Below are positions 36,367 through 46,215 of a DNA stretch of 64,000 nt, one piece after another (position 1 is the stretch's first letter; every line of letters starts with the position of its first letter). The position numbers and the translations under genes were made by a program. The notes under the pieces are model-generated. The model was not told the origin of the DNA. It ran no database searches and saw only the letters and a list, made by a program, of their open reading frames with translations. The DNA is from Streptomyces sulphureus DSM 40104 (GTDB taxonomy: Bacteria > Actinomycetota > Actinomycetes > Streptomycetales > Streptomycetaceae). Where the stretch lies: the NCBI RefSeq assembly GCF_000381025.1, contig NZ_KB905815.1, forward strand, positions 541,789 through 605,788, in the 5' to 3' direction.

Positions 36367-36477
36367 GGGCAACGCCCCTCGTGCGGGAGGGAGTCCGCCC
36401 GCCCTAGGTCCGAAGCCCCGCTCCGCACGGACGCGGGGCCGGGACGGCGGACCGATCCCAACCGCCCCCTGCGGACG

Positions 36478-36483
36478 TACCGT
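36478..36483 (+). promoter_or_regulatory. -10 box (TACCGT) of a leaderless transcript
   Basis: TACCGT ends 8 nt before the ATG of the questin oxidase-like gene, which has no ribosome site. Confidence 0.5.
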
Positions 36484-36491
36484 CCCAAGAC

Positions 36492-37514
36492 ATGGAAACT
36501 CAACACCTCTCGGGCGAAGGCCCGTTGGACGAGGCACTGGAGCGCATCCACCTCTCGGGGCCCGAGCGCGACAACTGGCTCAGCAACCACGCACCGATGG
36601 CCGTGGAGTCGCTCGCCGAGCGCGGCCACAGCGGCACGATCCACCGGTGGCTCGACGACTACCGCGACAAGCTGGAGGAGTTCCCCACACCCCACGAACC
36701 CGTCACCGACGACAACTGGCAAGAGGCGCTGGGCGATCCGCGCAGGATCGCCGACTGGACGGAGTACTTCTCGCACCGGCTCGCCGAGCAGCCCTGGCGC
36801 GAGGTGCTCGCGCTCTGGTGGCCGAGGCTGCTCGACGGGCTCGCCGGCGCCGCCACCCACACGGTGATCCGAGTCGGTCACGCCGTACGCTCCCTCCTCG
36901 CCCAGCCGCAAAGCCCCCCGCGCCAGGTCGAGTTGGCGCACGCGCTCGGCTACTGGGCGGCACGCCACCTGCCGCTCGGCGACCCCGCTCCCGCTCCGGG
37001 CGCCGCCTCCGCTGCCGAGGCGCTGGCCACGGTGCCCCGTATCGGAGAGCAGGCAGGCGGCTACCTCGACCGGCTGGCACAGGTCGAGCACCTGCCCGTC
37101 TGGGGAAGCGACGTCGACGACGCCGAGGAGGCACGGCGGCGCCTCGGCGAGCTCGTGACCGCCGCCGTACACCGGTACGCGACGCACGCGCACGGCAGCC
37201 CGGTGATGCTCGTCCACTCGGCGACGGCCCCCAACGCCGTGCTCCGCACCCTGCCCGCCCTCCCCCGCCCGCTGTGGGTGCCGAGCCTCCGCGCTGCGTG
37301 GGCCGCCTCGGCAGCCGTCCAGGCGATGTACGCGCCCCCTGCGGCGGCACCGTTCGCCCCACCCGGCGCCGTCGAGCCGGAGGAGGTCTTCGCGTTGGCG
37401 CAGGACCACGGCGACGAGCACGTCATCAAGTTCGCCGACACCGCACTCGACGTCGGCGGCGCCCAGGCGCTCACCGCAGCGTTGCGCGCGGTGGAGCTGA
37501 CGCCGCGGGAATGA
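36492..37514 (+). CDS. Questin oxidase family protein (DUF4243)
   Basis: 340 residues. All-helical protein with the family features: DEALERIHLSGPERDNWLSNHAPMAVESLA, RWLDDYRDKLEEFP, WTEYFSHRLAEQPWREVLALWWPRLLDGLAGAATHTVIRVGHAVRSL, and the end HGDEHVIKFADTALD. The AflY/GedK-like family in fungi carries out Baeyer-Villiger-type or related ring cleavage of anthraquinones; bacterial members are uncharacterised. It stands alone and is not in a polyketide cluster here. Confidence 0.85.
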   Translation: METQHLSGEGPLDEALERIHLSGPERDNWLSNHAPMAVESLAERGHSGTIHRWLDDYRDKLEEFPTPHEPVTDDNWQEALGDPRRIADWTEYFSHRLAEQPWREVLALWWPRLLDGLAGAATHTVIRVGHAVRSLLAQPQSPPRQVELAHALGYWAARHLPLGDPAPAPGAASAAEALATVPRIGEQAGGYLDRLAQVEHLPVWGSDVDDAEEARRRLGELVTAAVHRYATHAHGSPVMLVHSATAPNAVLRTLPALPRPLWVPSLRAAWAASAAVQAMYAPPAAAPFAPPGAVEPEEVFALAQDHGDEHVIKFADTALDVGGAQALTAALRAVELTPRE

Positions 37515-37567
37515 CGGACCGGACTTCCCCTGTACGACGCCTGTTCAGCCGAAGCGGTGTCGTCGGG

Positions 37568-37593
37568 TGCCCCGCCGGATCTCCGACGGGGCA
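37568..37593 (+). terminator. Hairpin after the questin oxidase-like gene
   Basis: 12-nt arms (37568-37579 and 37582-37593) with one mismatch; the innermost pairs would open to give a usable loop. Located 54 bp past the stop. Confidence 0.55.
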
Positions 37594-38192
37594 GCTCGGC
37601 ACGTGAGCGGGGCGCCCCGGACCCCGCCTCGTTCGCCGCATGCTGCGGTGCCCGTGCTGGAGCCGGCGTCCATCGACTGACGCAGCGGCACAACACAGGC
37701 CGCGTGAGCGCGAGTTCTCCGCGCCATCGTCCTCGAGTGCGCCCTGCCCCGATGCGCGCGGCGGAGCAGCATCAGGCGACTGACGCGGCAGTCGACCTCC
37801 CCCGCACACCGTCGGGTTCGCCGCCTCGGTGTCCTGGCGCCGTCGTACCGCGCCGCCTTGCGGCGAACGGTGCGGCGTGGAGGTGGCCCGCCGCGCCCCA
37901 CGCAGCGACCGGCCCGCAACGGGTGCACGAGCCGCACGCAAAGCACGACGGGCCGCGAACCAAGCGACCGACCTGATCGGATGCGAACTCCAACTGCCCT
38001 CACTCAGGCCCGACTTGCGCACGAGCCACGAGCCACGAGGCAAAACCGACCCCGCGCGACCGGGACTCCCGCACGGCGACGAGTCCATCGCACCGGAGAC
38101 GCCTGGGCACACGCGGCCGCACGCGCACCCGGCTCCCGAGCGACGGAGCCCTGACCCACCGAGCACAGCCGCACATGGGGCAGCGCCCGTCA
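37594..38192. other. Gene-free stretch
   Basis: About 600 bp. Several open frames exist on both strands but all give Arg/Pro/Ala-rich, start-poor products without family features. A short direct repeat (CACGAGC three times near 38020) is the only visible structure. Probably intergenic, possibly a fully decayed gene. Confidence 0.4.
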
Positions 38193-39353
38193 CTCCCCGA
38201 ACGTCGCGCTCTCCACCGTCCAAGCGCGGGCCTGCTCGCTGAGGGTGATGCCGAGTCCGGGGCGTGCGGGGACGAGCATGCGGCCGTCGCGGGTCTCCAG
38301 GCGTTCGTTGAAGAGGGGGTCGAGCCAGTCGAAGTGCTCCACCCAGGGCTCGTGCGGGTAGGCGGCGGCGAGGTGGAGGTGGATCTCCATCGCGAAGTGC
38401 GGAGCGAGCAGGAGACCGGCGTCCTCGGCGAGCGCGGCGAGTTTGAGGAACCGTGTGATACCGCCGATGCGCGGGGCGTCGGGTTGGATCACGTCAGCGG
38501 CGCCCGCGCGGATCAGCTCGCGGTGCTCGGCGACGCTGGCGAGCATCTCGCCCGTCGCCACGGGGGTGTCGAGCGCCGTCGCCAGTGCGGCGTGGCCGTG
38601 CGCGTCGTAGGCGTCCAACGGCTCCTCGATCCAGACGAGTTGGCTCTCCTCGAGGCGGCGGCCCATGCGCATCGCCGTCGGCCTGTCCCACTGCTGGTTG
38701 GCGTCGACCATCAGCGGCACGTCGTCGCCGAGGTGCTCGCGGACGGCGGCGACGCGGGCGAGGTCGGCGCGCCGGTCGGGGTTGCCGACCTTGATCTTGA
38801 TGCCGCCGATGCCGTCGGCGAGGGAGCGATCGGCGTTCTCCAGGAGCTGGTCGAGCGGGGTGTGCAGGAAGCCGCCCGAGGTGTTGTAGCAGCGGACCGC
38901 GTCTCGGTGCGCGCCGAGGAGCTTGGCGAGCGGCAGGTCCGCACGTTTCGCCTTCAGGTCCCAGAGCGCGACGTCGAAGGCGGCGATCGCCTGCGTGGCG
39001 AGCCCACTGCGGCCGACGGAGGCACCGGCCCAGACGAGCTTGGTCCACAGCCGGTCGATGTCGTTCGGGTCCTCGCCGAGCAGATCGGGGGCGACCTGGC
39101 GGGCGTGCGCGAACTGCCCCGGCCCGCCTGCCCTCTTGGAGTAGGAGAAGCCGATGCCGGAGTGCCCCTCCTCGGTGGTGACCTCCGCGAAGAGGAAGGC
39201 GACCTCGGTCATCGGACGCTGCCGCCCGGTGAGCACCTTCGCGTCGCTCACCGGCACGGAGAGCGGAAGCAGGACGGAGGAGAGCGCAACGGAGCGGATG
39301 CGATCCGAGGCGGGCTGCGCCCTTCCGGGTGCGGAGGCGTTGGCAGTAACCAC
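38193..39353 (-). CDS. L-talarate/galactarate dehydratase (enolase superfamily)
   Basis: 386 residues from a GTG at 39353 (GAAGGGGACACA upstream). Mandelate racemase subgroup: the base pair Lys-x-Lys in GGIKIKVGNPD, metal ligands in LMVDANQQWD, WIEEPLDAYDAHGHA and TGEMLAS, and the catalytic His in APHFAMEIHLHLAAAYPHEPWVEHFDW. The last motif and LDPLFNERLETRDGRM are nearly the wording of the Salmonella talarate/galactarate dehydratase, which supports that activity over mandelate racemase. It would dehydrate an aldaric acid to 5-keto-4-deoxyglucarate, the substrate of the enzyme encoded just upstream. Probably co-transcribed with kdgD (62-bp gap). Confidence 0.9.
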
Positions 39354-39415
39354 TGTGTCCCCTTCGGCAGTTGGCGGCGGAAGCCTCTAGGACGCCCCGG
39401 ACGGGCGGCCGTTGG

Positions 39416-40369
39416 TCAGTCGTGGCGGCTCTCCGCGACAGCGGCGGGCTCGGCGCGGGCCACGAGGTCGGCGAGCGCGGCGAGTTCGGCGTCGTCGAGC
39501 TCGGTGAGCGGTGGCCGCACGGGGCCGGCCGGGCGGCCGACGACGCGCATCCCCGCCTTGATGAGGCTTACGGCGTAGCCGGACCTGCGGCGGCGGATGT
39601 CGCAGAGCGGGAGGACGAACTCGTTGAGCCGGCGGTAGACCTCCGCGGTGTCCTCGGCCCGCACGGCCGCGTAGAAGTCCATCGCGTACCGCGGCAGGAA
39701 GTTGAAGAACGCGGACGAGTAGGTGGTGAGCCCCATCCGCAGGTACGGCAGCGCGAAGACCTCGGCGGTCGGCAAGCCGCCGACGTACGTGAGACGGTCG
39801 CCGAGGCGGGCATAGATGCGGGTCATCAACTCGACGTCCCCCACACCGTCCTTGAGCCCGACGAGGTTGGGGCACTCCTGCGCGAGCCGCTCCACCGCCG
39901 CGGGTTCGAGGACGGCGTTGGCCCTGCTGTAGACGACGACGCCGAGCCGCGTCGCCTCGCAGACGGCGCGGACGTGGGCGGCGAGGCCCTCCTGTGTCGA
40001 CTCGGTGAGATAGGGCGGGAAGAGCAACACGGCGTCCGCGCCCGCGCGTTCGGCACGCCGAGCGAGGTCGACGGCGGTGGCGGTGCCGTACCCGGCCGGC
40101 GCGACCACGGGGAGGCCCGCGGGGGTCTCCGCGACGGCGGCGGAGACGACACGCTCCACCTCGTCGGGGGTGAGCGAGAAGAACTCGCCCGTGCCGCCCG
40201 CGGCGAAGAGTCCGGCCGGCGCGTAGGAGGCGAGGTGGGCGAGGTGGGCGCGGTAGGCGGACTCGTCGAAGGCGCCGTCCTCGCTCAGATGCGTGACGGG
40301 GAAGGAGAGCAGCCCGGAACCGAGCGCTGCTGCCGTCTCCTCGGGCTCTGGCGGTGCGTGATGCGGCAT
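39416..40369 (-). CDS. kdgD: 5-dehydro-4-deoxyglucarate dehydratase
   Basis: 317 residues from the ATG at 40369 (TCTGGAAGCC upstream). DHDPS/NAL superfamily barrel: [62 protein letters not shown], the Tyr in [11 protein letters not shown] and the Schiff-base Lys in [14 protein letters not shown]. It converts 5-keto-4-deoxyglucarate to 2,5-dioxovalerate, CO2 and water, the step after the neighbouring aldarate dehydratase. Divergent from a LysR regulator. Confidence 0.93.
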   Translation of the reverse strand: MPHHAPPEPEETAAALGSGLLSFPVTHLSEDGAFDESAYRAHLAHLASYAPAGLFAAGGTGEFFSLTPDEVERVVSAAVAETPAGLPVVAPAGYGTATAVDLARRAERAGADAVLLFPPYLTESTQEGLAAHVRAVCEATRLGVVVYSRANAVLEPAAVERLAQECPNLVGLKDGVGDVELMTRIYARLGDRLTYVGGLPTAEVFALPYLRMGLTTYSSAFFNFLPRYAMDFYAAVRAEDTAEVYRRLNEFVLPLCDIRRRRSGYAVSLIKAGMRVVGRPAGPVRPPLTELDDAELAALADLVARAEPAAVAESRHD

Positions 40370-40486
40370 GGCTTCCAGACTCCTCCGTGTCGGACGGCGG
40401 CCCGAGGTCTGCGGGCACCCCTCCGTCTTCTGCTCCGAGGCTAGGATCGCCAACGATCCACGTCCAACACCGAGTTGGCATCCTTT

Positions 40487-40503
40487 GATACCCGGGAAGC
40501 ATC
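40487..40503. promoter_or_regulatory. LysR-type half-site pair in the kdgD/lysR intergenic region
   Basis: GATAC-N7-GCATC, one change away from the ATAC-N7-GTAT form found upstream of the MFS gene. It is just before the LysR start codon, as expected for autoregulation. Confidence 0.5.
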
Positions 40504-40504
40504 A

Positions 40505-41380
40505 TTGTTCACGCTCACCCAGCTCACCGACTTCGTGGCCGTCGCCGAGGAGTTGCACTTCGGCCGCGCCGCCGAGCGCCTCAACATGACGCAGCCGCCG
40601 CTGAGTCGGCAGATCCAGGTGCTCGAGTCCGAGCTGCGCGTCCGCCTCTTCGACCGCACCAACCGCACCGTGCGCCTCACCCCCGCCGGCCGCTCCTTCC
40701 TCCACGAGGCGCGCCGCATACTCCGCCAGGCCGAGCACGCCGCGCTCTCGGCCCGGCAGGTCTCGGCCGGCCGGGCCGGCGGCGTCGCCGTCGGCTTCAC
40801 GGCTGCCGGCGCCTACGGGATGCTGGGCCACGTGCTGCGTACGGCACGTACCGCGCTTCCCCAAGTCGAGGTGGTGCTCCGCGAGATGGTTACGCGCGAC
40901 CAGCTCGACGCGCTCACCGACCGCAGCCTCGACCTCGGCCTCGTCCGCCCGCCCGTCACCGAGCCCGAGCTGGCGTCGCGGCCCGCCATGCGGGAGCGTC
41001 TCCTCGCCGCCGTCCCCGTCGACGACCCGCTCGCGGCCGGCCGAGGCGCCCTGGAGATGGCGGACTTCGACGGGCGGCCCCTGCTGATGTACTCACCCGT
41101 GGAGGCCCGCTACTTCCACGAGCTCCTCATCTCCCTCTTCCGCAGGGCCGGCGTCACGCCCGTCTTCACGCAGTACCTCAGCCAGGTGCACAGCCTCCTC
41201 GCCCTCGTCGACGGAGGCTGGGGCACCGCGCTCGTGCCGGAGGCGGCGACGCGGCTGCGGTATGCAGGCGTCGCCTTCCGGGAGCTGGCGCTCGACGACC
41301 CGGCACCCGTCGAACTCTCCCTGGCCTGGCGGAGGAAGAACGACAACCCCGCGCTCCACGCCCTCCTCGAGGAGCTCTGA
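40505..41380 (+). CDS. LysR family regulator of the galactarate/glucarate locus
   Basis: 291 residues from the TTG at 40505 (GGGAAG upstream); homologues start at this FTLTQL. HTH at residues 1-60 (LTQLTDFVAVAEELHFGRAAERLNMTQPPLSRQIQVLESEL), then a periplasmic-binding-protein-like effector domain. Divergent from kdgD and upstream of an aldarate-type MFS permease; ATAC-N7-GTAT sites are found in both flanking promoters. It most likely activates the locus in response to a hexarate or its breakdown product. Confidence 0.92.
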   Translation: MFTLTQLTDFVAVAEELHFGRAAERLNMTQPPLSRQIQVLESELRVRLFDRTNRTVRLTPAGRSFLHEARRILRQAEHAALSARQVSAGRAGGVAVGFTAAGAYGMLGHVLRTARTALPQVEVVLREMVTRDQLDALTDRSLDLGLVRPPVTEPELASRPAMRERLLAAVPVDDPLAAGRGALEMADFDGRPLLMYSPVEARYFHELLISLFRRAGVTPVFTQYLSQVHSLLALVDGGWGTALVPEAATRLRYAGVAFRELALDDPAPVELSLAWRRKNDNPALHALLEEL

Positions 41381-41453
41381 ACCCTCAACAGGGCGGGCGA
41401 ACGAGGCGAGTTGAACGGGGCGGCACACAACACCGACCCGCTCCCGCCCCGTT

Positions 41454-41491
41454 CGATACCTTCCGAGTATCGGAACATACAAAACTCGATA
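41454..41491 (+). promoter_or_regulatory. Two phased LysR binding motifs upstream of the MFS permease gene
   Basis: CGATAC-N7-GTATCG (41454-41472) is a perfect extended ATAC-N7-GTAT dyad. A second, weaker ATAC-N7-GATA lies at 41477-41491. Their centres are 21 bp apart, two helical turns, matching the recognition/activation site pair of LysR regulators. Confidence 0.7.
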
Positions 41492-41595
41492 TGGACGGGA
41501 ATCACGACGCTCTCTACGGTCGGCTGCTACACCGGCCGTGTGGCCCGCACCACACGGCCGAGGTGCCCTCCCCTCCCACCCAAGGAGCGAGTCGC

Positions 41596-42978
41596 ATGAG
41601 AGCTCCCGACCGGCAGGGCGAGTCGGTCACCACCGCGAAAGCCAAGCCGGGCCGGCTGCGGTACGCGATCCTCGCCATGCTCTTCGTCGTCACCACCGTC
41701 AACTTCGCCGACCGCTCCACGCTCTCCATCGCGGGCGACGCGATGCAGGACGACCTCGGCATCAGCTCCAGCGAACTCGGCGTCCTCTTCTCCGCCTTCT
41801 CCTGGTCCTACCTCGTCGCCCAACTGCCGGGCGGCTGGCTGCTCGACCGCTACGGCTCGAAGAAGGTCTACGGCACCGCGATCTTCCTCTGGTCGGTCTT
41901 CACCATGCTCCAGGGGGCCATCGGCTTCTTCGCGGGGGCCGCCGTCGTCCTCCTCTTCGTCCTGCGGTTCGCCGTCGGGATCGCGGAGGCGCCGTCCTTC
42001 CCCGGCAACTCCCGTATCGTCGCCGCCTGGTTCCCCACGGCGGAGCGCGGCACGGCGGCGGCGCTCTTCAACTCGGCGCAGTACTTCGCCACTTTCGCCT
42101 TCGCGCCCCTGATGGGGTGGCTCGTGGTGACGCTCGGCTGGGAGCACGTCTTCAGCGTCGTGGGCGGGCTCGGCGTCGTCCTCGCCCTCGTGTGGACGAA
42201 GGTCGTCCATCCGCCGCGGAGCCATCCGCGCCTGGGAGAGGCCGAGTTGACGCACCTGCGCGAGGGCGGCGCGCTCGTCGACATGGACCAGCCGACCGCC
42301 GACGGGCAGCCGGACGGAGCCACAAGCGCGCGCCGCAACGTGCGCTACGTCGGCAAACTGCTGCGAAACCGCACCATGCTCGGCGTCTTCACGGGGCAGT
42401 TCTTCATCAACACCATCACGTGGTTCTTCCTCACCTGGTTCCCCGTCTACCTGGTGCAGGAGCGCGGCATGACGATCCTGGAGGCCGGGTTCGTCTCCTC
42501 GCTGCCGGCGCTGTGCGGCTTCGCCGGCGGCGTCCTCGGCGGATTCCTCTCCGACTGGCTGGGACGGCGGGGCATGTCGCTCACGGCCGCGCGCAAGACA
42601 CCGATCGTCGCCGGGCTGCTGCTCTCCACGTCGATACTGGTCTGCAACTACGTGACCGCCGACTGGCTCGTCGTCGCCATCATGTCGCTCTCCTTCTTCG
42701 GCAAAGGCCTGGGCGCGCTCGGCTGGGCGGTCATGGCCGACATCTCGCCCCGGCAGATAGCCGGCCTCGCCGGCGGCGTCTTCAACGCCTTCGGTGCGCT
42801 CGCCGGCATCGTCACCCCGATCGTGATCGGCTACCTGATCGACGCCACGGGCTCGTTCGACCTGGCGCTCCTCTTCGTGGGAGCGTGCGCCGCCATGGCC
42901 GTCGTCAGCTACCTCGTCATCGTCCGGAAGATCGAGCGGATGGACCTCGACGACATCGACGAATCCGAGGCCGTCTGA
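41596..42978 (+). CDS. MFS transporter, anion:cation symporter family (glucarate/galactarate-type)
   Basis: 460 residues from the ATG at 41596 (AAGGAGCGAG upstream). Twelve membrane helices. VTTVNFADRSTLSIAGDAMQDDLG, SYLVAQLPGGWLLDRYGSKKVYG, VGIAEAPSFPGNSRIVAAWFP and LTWFPVYLVQERGMTILEAGFV are the family signatures of GudP/GarP/DgoT-like hexarate and hexonate permeases. With the two dehydratases and LysR it completes an uptake-and-catabolism locus for galactarate, talarate or glucarate. Confidence 0.93.
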   Translation: MRAPDRQGESVTTAKAKPGRLRYAILAMLFVVTTVNFADRSTLSIAGDAMQDDLGISSSELGVLFSAFSWSYLVAQLPGGWLLDRYGSKKVYGTAIFLWSVFTMLQGAIGFFAGAAVVLLFVLRFAVGIAEAPSFPGNSRIVAAWFPTAERGTAAALFNSAQYFATFAFAPLMGWLVVTLGWEHVFSVVGGLGVVLALVWTKVVHPPRSHPRLGEAELTHLREGGALVDMDQPTADGQPDGATSARRNVRYVGKLLRNRTMLGVFTGQFFINTITWFFLTWFPVYLVQERGMTILEAGFVSSLPALCGFAGGVLGGFLSDWLGRRGMSLTAARKTPIVAGLLLSTSILVCNYVTADWLVVAIMSLSFFGKGLGALGWAVMADISPRQIAGLAGGVFNAFGALAGIVTPIVIGYLIDATGSFDLALLFVGACAAMAVVSYLVIVRKIERMDLDDIDESEAV

Positions 42979-43195
42979 AAGGAGTCGACCGACCGCGGCC
43001 CGCGCCTCCGGCCCCGGCGCGACGGCACCGCGCAGTCGGCGCCCCTCGCGAGCAGGCATCCGTCAACTCGCCCAGGCCGCACACCCGTTCCTTTGCCTCT
43101 CGCTCTCCGCAGAGGTGGCAGGCGGCACTTCGCCTGCTGACGGTAAGGTCTGCTTGCCGAAGCTGCGGGGAACAGCGGGGAGGAAGAGGACGACG

Positions 43196-44179
43196 ATGGG
43201 TGCGCTGAAGCGGTACCGGGGCGTACAGGGGGCGACGGTGGCCGCCCTGCTCGCCGCCGCCCTGTCGGGATGCGTGACGGTGCACGGCGAGACGGCGACG
43301 GTTCCGGCGGCCGACCGCGCCGAGGCGAAGAAGGCCCTGGCGAAGTTCACCGCGGCGAACAACCGCGCCAACTCCCGCCTCGACACCGGCCTCAACGCCA
43401 CGATAGAGACCGGCGCCCTCGGCGCCATCGACCAGGCGGGCCTGCGCGCCCGCAAGGGAGCGGGCCAGGACCGCTCGGACGCGTACAAGCCGCTCCGGCT
43501 CACCGACGCGCGCTTCCTCATCCCCGAACAGGCGGGCTGGCCCAAGTTCTTCGTCGCCGACACCAAGAGCAACCGGCAGGACGACACCCGCTGGCTCTTC
43601 GTCTTCCAGCGCAACAGCCACGGCGGCCCCTGGAAGGCGTCCTACCTCGCCGTCGTCGCCGACAAGCAACTGCCGCGGTTCGCGCGCGACGCCGACGGCC
43701 GCGCCAAGGCCGTCGCCCCCGGAGGCACGGGACTCGCCACCGACCCGGCGAAGCTCGGCAAGACCTACACCCGCTACCTGGAGGACGGCTCGGGCGACCT
43801 CTTCGCCCCGGGACCCTTCACCGACCGGACGCGGACCGAGCGCGACAAGCAGCTCAAGGAGACGAACGTACGCAACGAGTACGTCGACCAACCCGCCGTC
43901 GCCCCGCAGTACCCCACCTTCGGCCTGCGCACCAAGGACGGCGGCGCCCTCGTCTTCTTCGCGACGCACCACCACCACAAGCAGACGCTCCCCCGCGGCT
44001 ACACCCCGCAGATCAAGGACCCGCTCGTCAAAGCCCTGTTGACGGGGAAGCCCCAGCAGTCGGTGACGTTCCAGCGCATGGCGCAGCAGGCGGTGCAGGT
44101 GCCGGCGGCCGACGACACCGAGGGCGAGGTCGAGTTCCTCAGCCGCATCCAGGGGCTGACCAAAGCCAAAGGGGAGTGA
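43196..44179 (+). CDS. Conserved lipoprotein
   Basis: 327 residues from the ATG at 43196 (GGGGAGGAAGAGG upstream). Signal peptide with lipobox LLAAALSGC at about residues 14-26, so it should be anchored on the outer face of the membrane. The mature part has no recognised catalytic motif: KKALAKFTAANNRANSRLDTGLNATIETGALGAIDQAGL, WPKFFVADTKSN, RWLFVFQRNSHGGPWKASYLAVV. This pattern is common in hypothetical lipoproteins of Streptomyces. Function unknown. Confidence 0.78.
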   Translation: MGALKRYRGVQGATVAALLAAALSGCVTVHGETATVPAADRAEAKKALAKFTAANNRANSRLDTGLNATIETGALGAIDQAGLRARKGAGQDRSDAYKPLRLTDARFLIPEQAGWPKFFVADTKSNRQDDTRWLFVFQRNSHGGPWKASYLAVVADKQLPRFARDADGRAKAVAPGGTGLATDPAKLGKTYTRYLEDGSGDLFAPGPFTDRTRTERDKQLKETNVRNEYVDQPAVAPQYPTFGLRTKDGGALVFFATHHHHKQTLPRGYTPQIKDPLVKALLTGKPQQSVTFQRMAQQAVQVPAADDTEGEVEFLSRIQGLTKAKGE

Positions 44180-44185
44180 GCCTGC

Positions 44186-44920
44186 TCACCGCACGGGCCA
44201 GGCGGCCGTCTCCTCGACCGAGTGCGCGGCGCAGGCGTCGGTGAGCGCCTCCAGCAGCGTCAACGGCTCGGGCAGCGCCCCGCCGGGCTCGGGCTCGCGC
44301 AGCCAGCGGACCTCGTTGTCCGCCTCGTCCGCGTGCGCGGTCGCGAGCTTCGCCGGCGGCAGGAGGACGTAGCTTCCCCTGGTGTGCCAACGCAGGCCCG
44401 GGTGCTCTTCCTTGGTCTCGGGGTGGCAGTCGAGTTCGCAGGGCCACCACTCGTCCTCGTCCTCGGGGGTGCGGGTGGCGGTGAAGAAGAGCATCCGCTC
44501 CCCTCCCGAGAGCGCGACGGGGCCGAGCGCGACGCCCTCCCGCTCCAGCCGACGCAGCGCGGCGCGGCCCGCCTCGACCGGGACGTCGAGCACGTCGTGG
44601 ACGCGGCCCGTGGGGGTGACGAAGTTGGCGAGCGGCTCCTGAGCCGCCCAACGCTCCACCCGTCCCGCGTCGGCGGTCGCCTGCGTCTGCCACCCGAAGG
44701 AGACGGGGTGCCGGCCCGGCGTCGGACAGCCGATCCGCACGCAGCTACAGCCGTACCCCTCGGGATGGGCCGCGAGAGCGAGGGGGAACCCGGACGCTGC
44801 GGCGCCGAGGAGGAGGCGCGTCCGCTCCCTCGCCTCGTCGGCCGCGGCGTCCTCGCGGCCGTGCTTCCCCGCGCGCACCCTGCGGCGCATCCACTGCCCG
44901 AACCTGCTGTGACTCTCCAT
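44186..44920 (-). CDS. Bifunctional DNA primase/polymerase-like (prim-pol N-terminal) domain protein
   Basis: 244 residues; ATG with GTGAGGCGGTAG upstream. GFPLALAAHPEGYGCSCVRIGCPTPGRHPVSFGWQTQATAD followed by NFVTPTGRVHDVLDVPVEAGRAALRRLE and LRWHTRGSYVLLPPAKLA is the pattern of the prim-pol-like proteins annotated widely in Streptomyces. The usual Asp-x-Asp metal pair is seen only as DVLDVP, so catalysis is doubtful. Chromosomal rather than mobile context, and convergent with the lipoprotein gene by 6 bp. Confidence 0.75.
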   Translation of the reverse strand: MESHSRFGQWMRRRVRAGKHGREDAAADEARERTRLLLGAAASGFPLALAAHPEGYGCSCVRIGCPTPGRHPVSFGWQTQATADAGRVERWAAQEPLANFVTPTGRVHDVLDVPVEAGRAALRRLEREGVALGPVALSGGERMLFFTATRTPEDEDEWWPCELDCHPETKEEHPGLRWHTRGSYVLLPPAKLATAHADEADNEVRWLREPEPGGALPEPLTLLEALTDACAAHSVEETAAWPVR

Positions 44921-45304
44921 CTACCGCCTCACTCCGCGACCGGGACCCGGGATTTACGAGGGTACGCAGGCTGGCGCAGGCGCACCGAGAAATCCGCAGA
45001 TCACCGAAGACCCGCCGCTATCCTCCCTCTTCGCCGGACGGCGACCCGAGGGGGGTGCACACACCGACTGCCGGGCGCCCGCGGCCGGCAACCGCAGACT
45101 TTTGGGAGGGAACGCGGCCCCGACCGCAAAACTTCCCGGACGGCCGCGTCCGCTCCGACGTCCGTGCGACGGCGCCGTGTTCCGCGTCGGGCTCACCGTT
45201 TTCCGCAACTCCGCGTCCGTATCTCGGCGAACCCGGCGCGCCCGGAGGGTGGTCTGACGCAGGATGTCCCCGTCCGGTGCACTCACCAGCGAGGAGGCTT
45301 GCGC
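44921..45304. other. Gene-free gap between the prim-pol-like and ddaH genes
   Basis: 384 bp between divergent genes, with no reading frame of protein-like composition and no clear promoter or terminator. Confidence 0.4.
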
Positions 45305-46207
45305 TTGTCCACCCCGTCGTCTTCCGCTTCGCTCACGTCGTCGCCCACCCCCGCGACGTCCCTCACCCCCTTCCCGGCTCCCGCGCCTTCGCCCGAACTG
45401 ATCAGGGGGTACTCACCACGGCGCTATCTGATGTGCCCGCCCGAGCACTTCCGCGTCGCCTACGCCATCAACCCGTGGATGGACCCGGGCAAACCCGTGG
45501 ACACCGCGCTTGCGGTGGCGCAGTGGGAGGCGCTGCGGGAGCGCTACCGTGCGCTCGGCCACACCGTCGACGAGCTCGCCCCGCGGCGCGAACTGCCCGA
45601 CATGGTCTTCGCCGCCAACGGCGCGACGGTGCTCGGCGGTCGCGTGCTCGGGGCGCGCTTCGCGCACCGGGAGCGCGCGGAAGAGGCGGACGCGCACCAC
45701 GACTGGTACACCACGCACGGCTTCACCGAAGTGCGCCCGGCGGAGCACACCAACGAGGGGGAGGGCGACTTCACGCCCACCGCCTCCTGGCTCCTCGCCG
45801 CCCGCGGCTTCCGCAGCGACCCGCTCGCGGTGCAGGAGGCGCAGGAGTACTTCGGCCGCCCGGCGATCGGCCTCCACCTCGTCGACCCGGCCTTCTACCA
45901 TCTCGACACCGCGCTCTGCGTCCTCGCGGGCGACGAGATCATGTACTACCCCGGCGCCTTCTCACCCGGCAGCCGCGCCGTCCTGCGGCGGCTCTTCCCC
46001 GACGCCCTCCTCGCCACGGCCGAGGACGCCCGCGCCTTCGGTCTCAACGCCGTGAGCGACGGCCACCACGTCCTCCTCCCCCAGGAGGCGTCAGGACTCG
46101 TCGAACCGCTGCGCCTGCGCGGCTACGAGCCCGTCCCCGTGCACCTCTCCGAGCTGCTCAAGGGCGGCGGCAGCGTGAAGTGCTGCACCGCCGAGATCAG
46201 GGGGTGA
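45305..46207 (+). CDS. ddaH: Dimethylargininase (N(G),N(G)-dimethylarginine dimethylaminohydrolase)
   Basis: 300 residues from the TTG at 45305 with GCGAGGAGGCTTGCG upstream; the frame is open much further but without a start signal. After about 30 Ser/Thr/Pro-rich residues, the guanidino-modifying fold follows: YLMCPPEHFRVAYAINPWMDP, DMVFAANGATVLGG, TNEGEGDFTPTASWLLAA, the catalytic His in VDPAFYHLDTALCVL and the catalytic Cys near the end in GGGSVKCCTAEI. It hydrolyses methylated arginine to citrulline and an amine; a plain arginine- or ornithine-related substrate is possible. Confidence 0.9.
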   Translation: MSTPSSSASLTSSPTPATSLTPFPAPAPSPELIRGYSPRRYLMCPPEHFRVAYAINPWMDPGKPVDTALAVAQWEALRERYRALGHTVDELAPRRELPDMVFAANGATVLGGRVLGARFAHRERAEEADAHHDWYTTHGFTEVRPAEHTNEGEGDFTPTASWLLAARGFRSDPLAVQEAQEYFGRPAIGLHLVDPAFYHLDTALCVLAGDEIMYYPGAFSPGSRAVLRRLFPDALLATAEDARAFGLNAVSDGHHVLLPQEASGLVEPLRLRGYEPVPVHLSELLKGGGSVKCCTAEIRG

Positions 46208-46215
46208 ACTCCGGT

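Noticed and set aside
37471..38223. Overlapping open frames on both strands in the 37.5-38.2 kb gap
   Set aside because: Composition is Arg/Pro/Ala noise and no start has a ribosome site; no protein family is recognisable.
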